Source: Phyllobacterium sp. T1293 (GTDB lineage: Bacteria > Pseudomonadota > Alphaproteobacteria > Rhizobiales > Rhizobiaceae). From it: a stretch of 64,000 nt of DNA. The notes below the pieces were generated by a model. That model worked only from the letters and a program-made list of their open reading frames with translations. It searched no databases and had not been told where the DNA came from. The DNA is taken from the NCBI RefSeq assembly GCF_020731415.2, contig NZ_CP088273.1:3415001-3479000 (forward strand), in the 5' to 3' direction. This document shows positions 52,214 to 61,361 of the stretch, piece after piece (the first letter of the stretch is position 1; each line of letters begins with the position of its first letter). The position numbers and the translations under genes are program-made.

Positions 52214-53872
52214 CTATCCTCTGCCTGCTGCCGCACGTCCCGCCGCTCTGCCTGAAAAGATACAGCCGCCCAGAAATGTGCCCTCAAGCGCATTGTAGCC
52301 GTGATAGCCGCCACCGCCGAAGCCAGCCGCTTCCCCCGCCGCATAGAGGCCCGGCACGGGGCTACCGGTTGCATCCAGCACCTGCGACTTCAAATTGGTG
52401 TGCAGGCCGCCCAGCGTCTTGCGTGTGAGGATATTGAGCCGTACGGCGATGAGCGGCCCGGCCTTTGGATCGAGAATGCGGTGCGGCTTGGCAATGCGGG
52501 TCAGACGATCGCCGATATAGTTCTGCGCGCCGCGCATGGCGATGACCTGCGCATCCTTGGAATATTTGTTATTGATCTCGCGGTCACGCGCCTCGATCTG
52601 TTGTTTAAGATGATCATGGTCGATCAGATTATCGCCGGTCAGCGTATTCATCGCCTTCACCAGTTCCTGCAGATTGTCGCGGACGATAAAATCCTCGCCA
52701 TGCTGCTTGAAGGCCTCCACCGGGGGCGGTGCGCCCTTGCCAAGGCGGTTTTTCAGAAGAAGCTTCCAGTCCTTACCTGTAATATCAGGATTTTGCTCCG
52801 ACCCGGAAAGCGAGAATTCCTTCTTGATGATTTTTTGGGTCAGCACGAACCAGGAATAATCATATCCGGTCGAAAGGATATGCTTGAGCGTACCCAGCGA
52901 ATCAAAACCCGGCAGAAAAGGTGCGGGGAAACGATTGCCCTTGGCGTCGAACCACAGGGAGGAGGGGCCGGGAAGAATACGGATACCGTGGTTAGGCCAG
53001 ATCGGATTCCAGTTCTTCAGGCCTTCGGTGTAGTGCCACATGCGATCGGTGTTGATCACGCTGCCGCCCGCCTTGACCGTAATGTCGATCATACGGCCAT
53101 CGACATGATGGGGCACGCCAATAACCGGGTTCTCGGGTGGATTACCAAGCCTGTCGCGCGGCCAGTTACGCTTGACGAGTTCCGGATTACCGCCGATGCC
53201 GCCTGATGTGACGATCACACTGGCCGCTGATAGTTCGAAACTGCCGGAGACATCACGGGCTGATTGTTGACCGCGGTCAACTTTCGATGGTTCCAATATG
53301 TCACCGCTCACGCCTGTGACAGCGCCGTTGGTGGTGATCAATGCATTGACGCGGTGGCGGCATTTGAGCGTGATCAGACCCTTGGCGATGGCCTCGCGCA
53401 CCAGTTTTTCAAAAGGCGCGACAACGCCGGGGCCAGTGCCCCAGGTCAAATGAAAGCGCGGCACGGAATTGCCATGGCCGCTCGCCAGCGCGCCGCCGCG
53501 CTCGGCCCAGCCGACAACAGGAAACCAGCGCATGCCAAGCGAATGCAGCCAACTGCGTTTTTCACCGGCGGCAAATTGCAGGTAAGCATCGGCCCATTGC
53601 TTGGGCCAGTGGTCCTCGGCGCGGTCAAACTGTGCCGATCCGAGCCAATCCTGCTTGGCGAGTTCGAAGGAATCCTTGATACCGAGCCGCCGCTGTTCCG
53701 GGCTGTCGATGAAGAACAGGCCGCCAAGCGACCAGAAGGCTTGTCCGCCAACGGAATTTTCGCCTTCCTGTTCGAGCAGGATGACTTTCTTGCCCGCCTG
53801 TGCCAGCTCATTTGCGGCAACGAGCCCTGACAACCCGGCTCCAACGATGATTGCATCGGCATCCATTGCCAT
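52214..53872 (-). CDS. FAD-binding dehydrogenase (KsdD/fumarate-reductase type)
   Basis: A 552-residue flavoprotein. VGAGLSGLVAANELAQAGK near residue 10 is the dinucleotide-binding motif, GGQAFWSLGGLFF follows, and the end YAAGEAAGFGGGGYHGYNALEGT binds FAD. It resembles 3-ketosteroid-1-dehydrogenase and fumarate reductase flavoproteins, but belongs to an uncharacterised bacterial subgroup of about 550 residues. The substrate is unknown. Confidence 0.87.
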   Translation of the reverse strand: MAMDADAIIVGAGLSGLVAANELAQAGKKVILLEQEGENSVGGQAFWSLGGLFFIDSPEQRRLGIKDSFELAKQDWLGSAQFDRAEDHWPKQWADAYLQFAAGEKRSWLHSLGMRWFPVVGWAERGGALASGHGNSVPRFHLTWGTGPGVVAPFEKLVREAIAKGLITLKCRHRVNALITTNGAVTGVSGDILEPSKVDRGQQSARDVSGSFELSAASVIVTSGGIGGNPELVKRNWPRDRLGNPPENPVIGVPHHVDGRMIDITVKAGGSVINTDRMWHYTEGLKNWNPIWPNHGIRILPGPSSLWFDAKGNRFPAPFLPGFDSLGTLKHILSTGYDYSWFVLTQKIIKKEFSLSGSEQNPDITGKDWKLLLKNRLGKGAPPPVEAFKQHGEDFIVRDNLQELVKAMNTLTGDNLIDHDHLKQQIEARDREINNKYSKDAQVIAMRGAQNYIGDRLTRIAKPHRILDPKAGPLIAVRLNILTRKTLGGLHTNLKSQVLDATGSPVPGLYAAGEAAGFGGGGYHGYNALEGTFLGGCIFSGRAAGRAAAGRG

Positions 53873-53968
53873 TCACACCTCCCAGTGGTTACGTGCGGCA
53901 TGATTGCGCGGCTAAGGTTGGCACGCAAGAGTGGAATGGTGCCGTTAAGGGGTGAAAAGGGGACAGGG

Positions 53969-54319
53969 ATGGTTGCAAATATTCTGATAGGGCTGGTCGC
54001 CCTGCTGCATGTCTATTTCATGTATCTGGAAATGGTGGTGTGGGATAAGCCGCTTGGTTTGAAAACATTCCGGCTGACGCAGGAATTTGCCTCAGCTTCC
54101 AAGGGGCTTGCGCTTAATCAGGGCCTTTACAACGGTTTTCTTGTTGCGGGTCTCGTCTGGGGGCTTTGGCTTGGCGAGGCAGGCTTTGCCATCAAGGTCT
54201 TTTTTCTTGGCTGTGTGATTGTGGCGGGGATTGTCGGCGGCCTCAGTGTCAACCGGCGGATTTTCATCGTGCAGGGCGTGCCAGCAATTCTTGCGCTGGC
54301 TGCCCTTACCCTGCTTTAG
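53969..54319 (+). CDS. DUF1304 membrane protein
   Basis: A 116-residue protein with four membrane helices. LVALLHVYFMYLEMVVWDKP and LALNQGLYNGFLVAGLVWG are DUF1304 hallmarks. GGGGACAGGG precedes the ATG at 53969. Function unknown. Its stop overlaps that of the convergent OmpA-like gene by 3 bases. Confidence 0.88.
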   Translation: MVANILIGLVALLHVYFMYLEMVVWDKPLGLKTFRLTQEFASASKGLALNQGLYNGFLVAGLVWGLWLGEAGFAIKVFFLGCVIVAGIVGGLSVNRRIFIVQGVPAILALAALTLL

Positions 54320-55347
54320 CGTTCGGTGAGCTTAAGCTCGATACGGCGGTTGCGCGAACGCACTTCCGGCGTATCGCCGGGCTCAAGCGGCTGATATTCC
54401 CCAAAGCCTGCTGCCACCAGACGATTGGCCGAAACGCCATTGGCGATGAGGAATTTCACCACAGAAATGGCGCGGGCGGCGGAAAGCTCCCAATTATCCT
54501 TGAACTGGCCGGTGCCTGACAACGCCACATTGTCTGTATGGCCATCAACGCGCAGAACCCAGTTGATATCGTCAGGGATTTCCTTCTGCAGATCAATCAG
54601 CGCGAGTGCGAGCTTCTTCATTTCGCCAGTGCCCGCTTCGTTCAGGACAGCTTGCCCTGACGGAAACAGCACTTCGGACTGAAAGACAAAACGGTCGCCG
54701 ACAATGCGGATGTTTTCGCGGTCAGACAGGATTTCGCGCAGGCGGCCGAAGAAGTCGGACCGATAGCGATTGAGTTCCTGCACACGCTGGGCAAGGGCAA
54801 CATTCAGGCGCTTGCCGAGATCGGCGATCTTGGCATTGGATTCCTTGTCGCGGGACTCCGACGCGTTAAGGGCTTCTTCCAGTGCGCCGATCTGCTTGCG
54901 CAGTGCCAATATCTGCTGGTTGAGAATTTCCACCTGCGAGAGGGCGCGCGCGCTCAACTGCTTTTCGTTTTCAAGGCCAGCGGTGAGTTCACTGATTTTG
55001 CCATCCGCCACAGCACCGGCTCCGGCACCCTGTGACAGAACCGCCTGCAGGCGTGATTGCTCGTTCTGTGCTTTGGTTAGCGAAGCCTGCAGGTTGGCAA
55101 TGGTGTCTTCCAGATCCTGCTTGTTGCCCTGTTCGAGCGACAGCATCTGGGTCAGTTCGTTGATCTGCGAATTCAGCCGGTTGAGTACGGCATCCTTGCC
55201 GGTGATTTCCTGACTGAGCAGAAACTGCGCCAGTACGAAAACCGACAGGAGGAACATGATTGCCAAGAGCAATGTCGACAGGGCGTCGACAAAGCCCGGC
55301 CAATAATCCACATGCCGGATAGCGCGGCGGTTGCGACCGAGCGCCAT
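54316..55347 (-). CDS. OmpA/MotB-domain envelope protein
   Basis: A 343-residue protein with one membrane helix near the N-terminus (about residues 20-42), a long coiled coil (50-190) and a C-terminal OmpA-like peptidoglycan-binding domain (about 225-340; VDGHTDNVALSG, NWELSAARAISVVKFL, RRIELKL). The plan is that of MotB: a membrane stator partner that grips the cell wall. It lies 2 bp behind a TolQ/MotA-like gene, so the two form a proton-channel and anchor pair, in a non-flagellar context. Confidence 0.9.
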   Translation of the reverse strand: MALGRNRRAIRHVDYWPGFVDALSTLLLAIMFLLSVFVLAQFLLSQEITGKDAVLNRLNSQINELTQMLSLEQGNKQDLEDTIANLQASLTKAQNEQSRLQAVLSQGAGAGAVADGKISELTAGLENEKQLSARALSQVEILNQQILALRKQIGALEEALNASESRDKESNAKIADLGKRLNVALAQRVQELNRYRSDFFGRLREILSDRENIRIVGDRFVFQSEVLFPSGQAVLNEAGTGEMKKLALALIDLQKEIPDDINWVLRVDGHTDNVALSGTGQFKDNWELSAARAISVVKFLIANGVSANRLVAAGFGEYQPLEPGDTPEVRSRNRRIELKLTER

Positions 55348-55349
55348 TC

Positions 55350-56372
55350 TCAGTTGTCCTTGCTGCGGGTGACGGACTCGCTGAGTTTCGCCAGCGTCTC
55401 GCGCATGGATTTCTGCTCTTCAGCCTGTTTTTCCACCCAGTCGCGCATCATCTGCTGTTCGGAGCGCATATTCTTGACGAGACCCTGAATGCCCTCCGCC
55501 AAGCTTGCCAATGCGGCTGTCGTGCGCTGGCTGGAGCCGCCGGTTTCCTGAATGTTCTGGAGGCGTTCGGAAAGCGAGCGCAATTCGTCGGTCGTGCCGC
55601 TATTGGCGCCATCAAGCGCATGCAGGTCCGATCCAAGATCAGTCACACTCGACAGCCAGTTTTCCAGTTCCGTGTAAAAGCGGTTCTGCGCGCGTCCGGC
55701 CTGCAGATCGAGGAAGCCGAGTACGAGAGAGCCGGAAAGGCCGAAAAGCGAGGATGAAAACGCTGTGCCCATGCCCCGGAGCGGCGATTGCAGACCAGCC
55801 TTCAATGCATCGAGAACGCCGTTTGCGTCGCCTGTGCGTGGGTCGAGCGACTGGATGGTTGTTCCTATCGATTGGATGGTTTCGAGCAGACCCCAGAATG
55901 TACCAAGCAGGCCGAGGAACACCAGAAGACCGATAAGGTAACGCGAGACGTCGCGGGTTTCATCGAGGCGGGTGGCGATGGAATCGAGCATGGAACGCAT
56001 GGCATTGGTTGAAAGTGCCATGGACTGACGCCGCCCGATCAAAGCGCGCATGGGCGCAAGCATCACCGGTTTGGAGTTCGGATCGGAATTACCTTCGCGG
56101 AAGGAGTTAACCCAGCGCACCTCGGGGAAAAGCCTGATGACCTGACCAAAAGCCAAAAGGATGCCGACGATCAGCACACCTATGATGAGGCCGTTGAGGC
56201 CGGGATTGGTGGTGAAGAACCCACTGATCTGGCGGGAGAGAATGGCGGCGATAAAAGCGACAATGGCCAGAAAGATGGCCATCGACAAAAGCACAAGCCG
56301 CGGGCTGGAAAGCCTGTAAGGATCATAGTCGTCACCGTCCATGACCCGGCGGGTTGTACTGAAATCAGCCAT
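55350..56372 (-). CDS. MotA/TolQ/ExbB-family proton channel protein
   Basis: A 340-residue protein with three membrane helices (two at about 25-80, a third cluster at about 150-230) and a C-terminal helical tail. LIGLLVFLGLLGTFWGLLETI and GMGTAFSSSLFGLSGSLVLGF carry the small and Thr residues of the MotA/TolQ/ExbB channel. The ATG at 56372 has GGAGA upstream. Together with the OmpA-like gene behind it, it forms a two-gene unit of unknown task. Confidence 0.88.
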   Translation of the reverse strand: MADFSTTRRVMDGDDYDPYRLSSPRLVLLSMAIFLAIVAFIAAILSRQISGFFTTNPGLNGLIIGVLIVGILLAFGQVIRLFPEVRWVNSFREGNSDPNSKPVMLAPMRALIGRRQSMALSTNAMRSMLDSIATRLDETRDVSRYLIGLLVFLGLLGTFWGLLETIQSIGTTIQSLDPRTGDANGVLDALKAGLQSPLRGMGTAFSSSLFGLSGSLVLGFLDLQAGRAQNRFYTELENWLSSVTDLGSDLHALDGANSGTTDELRSLSERLQNIQETGGSSQRTTAALASLAEGIQGLVKNMRSEQQMMRDWVEKQAEEQKSMRETLAKLSESVTRSKDN

Positions 56373-56507
56373 TACATCGTCTCCGCATTCGCCACACGCC
56401 AAGCAACCTCGCTCGTGTCACTGGACGAGCGGAAATCGCACAAACCCAAATCGGTTTATGCGACCCTAACCGAAATTATGGTTAAAATGGAAGGTGGAAT
56501 GCGGTGA

Positions 56508-56544
56508 CAGCTGAATTTGTTCTGATTTTAAGCAAATTCAGCTG
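56508..56544 (-). terminator. 12-bp inverted repeat behind the inositol monophosphatase gene
   Basis: CAGCTGAATTTG (56508-56519) and CAAATTCAGCTG (56533-56544) are perfect complements with a 13-base loop. They lie 17 bp behind the stop of the minus-strand gene. There is no T-run, so it may be a terminator or a regulatory site. Confidence 0.5.
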
Positions 56545-56560
56545 CAGAGAGGCAAAATGC

Positions 56561-57352
56561 TCAGATTGGCTTCTTCAGTGTCTTGAGCAGGGCGCGCTGG
56601 ATGGCTTCATTGCCAGCAACAATGAACTTGCTTTCAACGACATCCTGGCTGCCTTCGAGATCGGTGACAAAGCCACCGGCTTCGCGCACCATGATGATGC
56701 CCGCACCCGTATCCCAAGGGGAAAGGCCATCTTCCCAGAAACCGTCAAAGCGGCCCGCTGCAACCGCCGCCAGATCAAGCGCCGCAGCGCCCATGCGGCG
56801 GATGCCGGAGACTTCGCCCATGACATTGCGCAACTGCACAAGATAGTCGCCATGATGGCCACGGCCCAGATGCGGAACGCCGGTACCGATAACGGAATCA
56901 ACCAGCTTGATGCGGCCCGAAACACGCAGACGGCGATCATTAAGGAACGCTCCGCCGCCACGCTCTGCCGTGTAGAGTTCGTCCATTGCCGGATTGAAGA
57001 TAACGCCAGCAACGATCTGGCCCTGACGTTCCAACGCGATTGAAACAGCAAACATCGGAATGCCGTGCAGGAAGTTGGTGGTGCCGTCGAGCGGATCAAC
57101 CAGCCAGCGGTGCTGGCTGTCGCTGCCTTCGATCGCACCTGACTCTTCCATCAGGAAGCTGTAATCAGGACGGGCCCGGCTCAGTTCGGCATGGATGATT
57201 TCTTCGGCCTTGCGGTCGGCCTGGCTGACATAGTCGCCGGGGCCCTTGAGCGAAACCTGCAGATTCTGCACTTCGCCGAAATCGCGCGCCAGGGAACGGC
57301 CAGCCTTCATCGCTGCCTGAACCATTACATTGAGGATCGCTGAACGCGCCAT
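56561..57352 (-). CDS. suhB: Inositol monophosphatase family protein
   Basis: A 263-residue phosphatase. MEESGA, WLVDPLDGTTNFLHG and SPWDTGAGIIMVREAGG are the three metal- and substrate-binding motifs of the family. It splits inositol 1-phosphate or related phosphates. It is 65 bp downstream of efp on the same strand and may be co-transcribed. The symbol follows the common bacterial name. Confidence 0.93.
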   Translation of the reverse strand: MARSAILNVMVQAAMKAGRSLARDFGEVQNLQVSLKGPGDYVSQADRKAEEIIHAELSRARPDYSFLMEESGAIEGSDSQHRWLVDPLDGTTNFLHGIPMFAVSIALERQGQIVAGVIFNPAMDELYTAERGGGAFLNDRRLRVSGRIKLVDSVIGTGVPHLGRGHHGDYLVQLRNVMGEVSGIRRMGAAALDLAAVAAGRFDGFWEDGLSPWDTGAGIIMVREAGGFVTDLEGSQDVVESKFIVAGNEAIQRALLKTLKKPI

Positions 57353-57417
57353 TTAAGGTCATTCTCCGTCAGAATTTGTTGATCAGGGCGCCGAAAATCC
57401 CGGCGCCCGACACCGGC

Positions 57418-57981
57418 TTAGTCAGCGCGGCGGACGTAGGTCAGTTCGTTGGTGTCGACGATGATGCGTTCACCCGAAGAAATGAATGGTGGAACGAGAA
57501 CGCGAATGCCGTTTTCAAGCACAGCCGGCTTGTAGGACGACGCTGCGGTCTGGCCCTTGACGACGGGATCTGCCTCGGTGATGGCAAGCGTAACGTAGTC
57601 AGGCAGGGAAATGCCGATTGGACGTTCGTCATAGAGTTCGACAGTGACCATCATGCCGTCCTGCAGGAACGCAGCGCGGTCGCCGACGAAATCCTTCTGC
57701 AGTTCCAGCTGTTCATAGCTGGCAGTGTCCATGAAAATGAGCGCTTCGCCCTGTTCGTAGAGGAAGGAGAAATCCTTCTGCTCAAGGCGGACCTTTTCAA
57801 CGGTTTCAGCGGCGCGGAAGCGCTCATTGAGCTTGGTGCCGTTGAGGAGGTTCTTCAGTTCAACCTGATTATACGCGCCGCCCTTGCCGGGCTTGACTGC
57901 GTTCGTCTTGACGGCGACCCAAAGGCTGCCATCATGTTCGATCACATTGCCAGGACGGATTTCATTACCGTTGATTTTCAT
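57418..57981 (-). CDS. efp: Elongation factor P
   Basis: A 187-residue EF-P with three beta-barrel domains. KPGKGGAY in domain I has Lys 33 at the tip, the residue modified by EpmA/EpmB in some bacteria. EF-P eases peptide bonds between prolines. The ATG at 57981 starts the conserved [11 protein letters not shown]; an in-frame start further up is not conserved. Confidence 0.96.
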   Translation of the reverse strand: MKINGNEIRPGNVIEHDGSLWVAVKTNAVKPGKGGAYNQVELKNLLNGTKLNERFRAAETVEKVRLEQKDFSFLYEQGEALIFMDTASYEQLELQKDFVGDRAAFLQDGMMVTVELYDERPIGISLPDYVTLAITEADPVVKGQTAASSYKPAVLENGIRVLVPPFISSGERIIVDTNELTYVRRAD

Positions 57982-58130
57982 TTGTTTATCCGGATTGCTG
58001 TTGAGGACCGGGCGCCGACATGGCGGCGGCAGCCGATATTGGCGCCTCCAAGACCACAAAATCGCGCGATAGGCAAGAGAAAGCGCAAAAAGAGCCTGTT
58101 AAGACCCTTTTCGCGGCTAAGCCCGAAACG

Positions 58131-59294
58131 TCAAGCAGCCAGTGCAGTTTCCGCCACGGAAACCCAATAGCTGATGCCATAGGGAATGGCATCGTCATTG
58201 AAATCATAGGCTGAATTGTGCAGGGCAGCCGTGTCGCCATTGCCAAGGAAAATGAAAGCGCCGGGCCGCTTTTCCAGCATGTAGGAAAAATCTTCCGCGC
58301 CCATAACCGGCGGCATATTGGTATTGACGGCACTGTCACCGGCAATCATTTGGGCGACACCCGTGGCGAAATCCGTCTCGCGATCATGGTTGAATGTGAC
58401 GGGATAGCCCTGATCATACTTGACCTCGGCCTTGGCCCCAAAAATAGCCGCTGTGGCCTCGGCGACTTCTGTCACACGCTTGCGGGCGAATTCACGAATT
58501 TCCGGTGCAAGGGTGCGAACCGTACCCGATAGAGTCACGACATTCGGGATGACATTGGTCGCATCGCCGCCGTGAATCATTGCCACGGAAATAACGAGGG
58601 ATTTGAGCGGATCAAGTTCGCGCGATACGAGCGATTGCAGGGCAAGCACCGTATGAGCCGATACAACCACGGGATCAACAGTTGTATGCGGTTTGGCGGC
58701 ATGGCCGCCACGACCGATCACCTTGATCTCGAATTCGTCCGTTGCCGCCATGATGGAGCCCTTGCGCAATGCAAACTGGCCAACGGGCAGGCCGGGCGCA
58801 TTGTGCATGCCATAGACTTCCTTGATCGCGAAGCGGTCCATCAGGCCGTCATTGATCATTGCCAGTGCGCCAGCGCCGCCTTCTTCTGCGGGCTGGAAGA
58901 TCACGGCTACCGAACCGCGGAAATTGCGGGTTTCAGCAAGATATTGTGCTGCGCCGAGCAACATGGCGGTGTGGCCATCATGGCCGCAGGCATGCATCTT
59001 GCCCGCTGTCTTCGAAGCCCAAGGCTTGCCGCTGGCTTCAACGATGGGCAAGGCGTCCATATCGGCGCGCAAGCCAATGGTCGGACCATCGCCATGACGG
59101 CCACGGATAATGCCGACGACGCCGGTCTGGCCGATGCCTGTTTCAACGCTGTCGCAACCGAAAGATCGCAGTTTTTCCGCGACGAATTTGGAAGTTTCAT
59201 GCACGTCATAAAGGATTTCCGGGTTCTCATGCAGATGCCGGCGCCATTCGGCGACACTCGGTTGCATTTCATGGGCTCGGTTAATCAACGGCAT
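58131..59294 (-). CDS. M20-family amidohydrolase (hippurate hydrolase-like)
   Basis: A 387-residue zinc peptidase of the M20D group. Metal-binding HACGHDGHTA and QPAEEGGAGA are present, with the dimerisation domain between (about 185-300). Such enzymes cleave N-acyl amino acids, hippurate or indole-acetyl conjugates. The substrate is unknown. It lies behind the Sel1 gene on the same strand with a 35-bp gap, so it is likely part of that transcript. Confidence 0.92.
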   Translation of the reverse strand: MPLINRAHEMQPSVAEWRRHLHENPEILYDVHETSKFVAEKLRSFGCDSVETGIGQTGVVGIIRGRHGDGPTIGLRADMDALPIVEASGKPWASKTAGKMHACGHDGHTAMLLGAAQYLAETRNFRGSVAVIFQPAEEGGAGALAMINDGLMDRFAIKEVYGMHNAPGLPVGQFALRKGSIMAATDEFEIKVIGRGGHAAKPHTTVDPVVVSAHTVLALQSLVSRELDPLKSLVISVAMIHGGDATNVIPNVVTLSGTVRTLAPEIREFARKRVTEVAEATAAIFGAKAEVKYDQGYPVTFNHDRETDFATGVAQMIAGDSAVNTNMPPVMGAEDFSYMLEKRPGAFIFLGNGDTAALHNSAYDFNDDAIPYGISYWVSVAETALAA

Positions 59295-59329
59295 GTTCAG
59301 CTTCCCATTTCTGTTCGGTCATTGCGGTG

Positions 59330-60463
59330 TTAACGCAGCTTGTTGGCTTCAGTCAGCGCGGCCTTCATCTGGTCATCGTCGAGGCCGTCCATGAAAGAAT
59401 CAAGCTCGGGGTCGGTCAATCCCGCGCGTCTGGCAACCATGTACCAGGCGGCGGCCTTGACGGAATCACCTTCGACCCCAAGGCCCTGATAGTAAAGCTT
59501 GGCGAGCTGTGCCTGTGCTGCGACATTACCGCCTACGGCAGCGCGCAGTGTCCAGCCAAAACCGGATACATAGTCGCGAGGGCCGCCGCGCCCTTCAACA
59601 AACCACCGGCCAAGATCAAGTTGGGCCGTGTCATAACCGCGTTTTGCCGCCTTGATGAGATATTCGCGGGCTTTCGCATCGTCGCGCGGAACCGCCAGTG
59701 TCCCATTGGCAAGAATCTGGCTAACGGCATATTCCCCGTCGGGAAGCCCCTGCGTGGCAGCTTTCAGAAACCATGGATAAGCATTCTCAATACCCAGCGC
59801 GCCCGGGTGTTCCTGCATCATTATCTGGCCATAGTTGAATTGCGCCATGGCATTACCACCATCGGCAGCAGCCTTCATCAGGGTCTTGGCCTTGGCGGGG
59901 TCCTTCGGCGCATATTTTCCCTGAAGCAGGATGGTGCCATAGCGGAACTGCGCTTCCGGATTGCCCTGTTCAGATGCCTTGCCGTACCATTTTGCCGATT
60001 CAGCCAGATTGACAGGTATGCCGAGGCCACGCGCCAGCATATCAGCAATCAGCACCTGTGCTGCACCGTCGCCGCTCTCGGCGCGGGGTAGGGCGAGATT
60101 ATAGGCGGTCTTGTAAAGGCCGCGCTGATAAGCGCCAAAAGCCTCGTCGATGGCGCCCTTGCCGAAGCGTGTCGGATTGACAATGTCGACCGTGGGATCA
60201 CTGGCCAGTTTCGGCTTGTCCTGCTTCGGGGTCGTTTGCGGTGTTTCAAGCGGCTGTGGTGCGTCGGTTGGTGCCGACGTTAATGATGGAGCATGATTGA
60301 CGGCAGGAGCAGGTGTGTCTGGTGCAGCCGGTGCAGGAGCAGCTGGTGTTTCCGTGGCTGTTGGAGCGGGCGCTGTCTGGGCTGCAGCCGCGTGCATGAA
60401 AACCGGTGATATCGCCAGCACTGCCGCGATGGCGCAAACGAGGTTTCCGGATTTTACTCCCAT
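59330..60463 (-). CDS. Sel1-repeat exported protein
   Basis: A 377-residue protein with a signal peptide (about 1-27, ending AAAQ), a Pro/Ala/Thr-rich linker (30-90) and six or so Sel1-like TPR repeats (about 120-360): GNPEAQFRYGTILLQGKY, GNAMAQFNYGQIMM and GNVAAQAQLAKLYYQGLG are examples. Sel1 proteins are scaffolds in the envelope. The ATG at 60463 lies 4 bp behind the ThiE-like gene, so both are coupled. Confidence 0.88.
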   Translation of the reverse strand: MGVKSGNLVCAIAAVLAISPVFMHAAAAQTAPAPTATETPAAPAPAAPDTPAPAVNHAPSLTSAPTDAPQPLETPQTTPKQDKPKLASDPTVDIVNPTRFGKGAIDEAFGAYQRGLYKTAYNLALPRAESGDGAAQVLIADMLARGLGIPVNLAESAKWYGKASEQGNPEAQFRYGTILLQGKYAPKDPAKAKTLMKAAADGGNAMAQFNYGQIMMQEHPGALGIENAYPWFLKAATQGLPDGEYAVSQILANGTLAVPRDDAKAREYLIKAAKRGYDTAQLDLGRWFVEGRGGPRDYVSGFGWTLRAAVGGNVAAQAQLAKLYYQGLGVEGDSVKAAAWYMVARRAGLTDPELDSFMDGLDDDQMKAALTEANKLR

Positions 60464-60467
60464 GGGC

Positions 60468-61124
60468 CTAGTCCTCAAATCGCGGCGCGTGCTCATCAAG
60501 CAGCCGGTTCGCTTCCTTGATGGCGTCTGCCGGTTTGTCATGGCCGAAAACGGCTGCGCCGAGCGCTATAAATTCTGCGCCGGTTGCCGCTGCGTCAGTG
60601 ATGCTTTCCAACGTATTGCCCGCCTGAACGATGCAGGGAATCTCGATCATTGACGCCCACCAGTCGGCAAGCTCAACATTGCGCGGATGGGCTTCAGGCG
60701 TGGTATCAGCGCCAATCTTGCCGAAAAGTACATAATCAGGCTGGGCTTCGCCAATTTCGAGAGCGGTGTGGCGATTCTTGATATTACCGGTTCCGACGAT
60801 CAGCTTGGGCGAGAATTTCTCGACATTTGCAGCAAGGTCACTGGCCGGGCCTTCAAGATGCAGACCGTCGGCTTTAACGCGGCCCGCAATCTGTGTGTTG
60901 CCGACGATGATGGCGGCAGCACCGGCACTCTGGATGATCGGGACAACGGTCTCCGCCATGGTCTGAAAAAGTGTTTCGTCCGTCTCATAGGCTGAGAGCA
61001 GCACGGAAGCGACATCGCCGCCAGACAGCGCGTCGGTCAGTTTTTTTGCCAGTTCGTCGGCGCTCGCAACCGGGGGCGCGATCAGAACGATACGGCAGCG
61101 TTGGGGTGTCTGGTCATTGTTCAT
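60468..61124 (-). CDS. ThiE/TenI-like thiamine phosphate synthase family protein
   Basis: A 218-residue TIM-barrel protein. IIVGNTQIAGRVKADGLHLEG and LFGKIGADTTPEAHPRN resemble the substrate loops of ThiE, but the usual thiamine genes are not adjacent and parts of the pyrophosphate-binding motif are weak. It may be an orphan ThiE-like protein of different function. The ATG at 61124 is taken rather than a TTG 9 bp upstream. It begins a three-gene unit (ThiE-like, Sel1, M20). Confidence 0.78.
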   Translation of the reverse strand: MNNDQTPQRCRIVLIAPPVASADELAKKLTDALSGGDVASVLLSAYETDETLFQTMAETVVPIIQSAGAAAIIVGNTQIAGRVKADGLHLEGPASDLAANVEKFSPKLIVGTGNIKNRHTALEIGEAQPDYVLFGKIGADTTPEAHPRNVELADWWASMIEIPCIVQAGNTLESITDAAATGAEFIALGAAVFGHDKPADAIKEANRLLDEHAPRFED

Positions 61125-61361
61125 TGGCTGCAACCTTACAATCGTTCTCTATAGAATGGGCAATCGTGATGGAATTCGGGCATAGAGGATGACCGTTCAT
61201 TTGAACAGTCTTTTCGATGCCTCATCTCCCACACGTCTGTTGCATATTAGTCTTACGACGTAATTACTTAGTAGCAAACAGGTGGTTGCCGCCAAAAAGC
61301 ATTTTTCAATTGCCGATGTGATCAGTTAAGGATGAAAGACCCTCCTTACCGGATTTCCATC

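Noticed and set aside
52301..53206. 301-residue plus-strand ORF over the FAD-dehydrogenase gene
   Set aside because: Shadow of a gene with intact FAD motifs.
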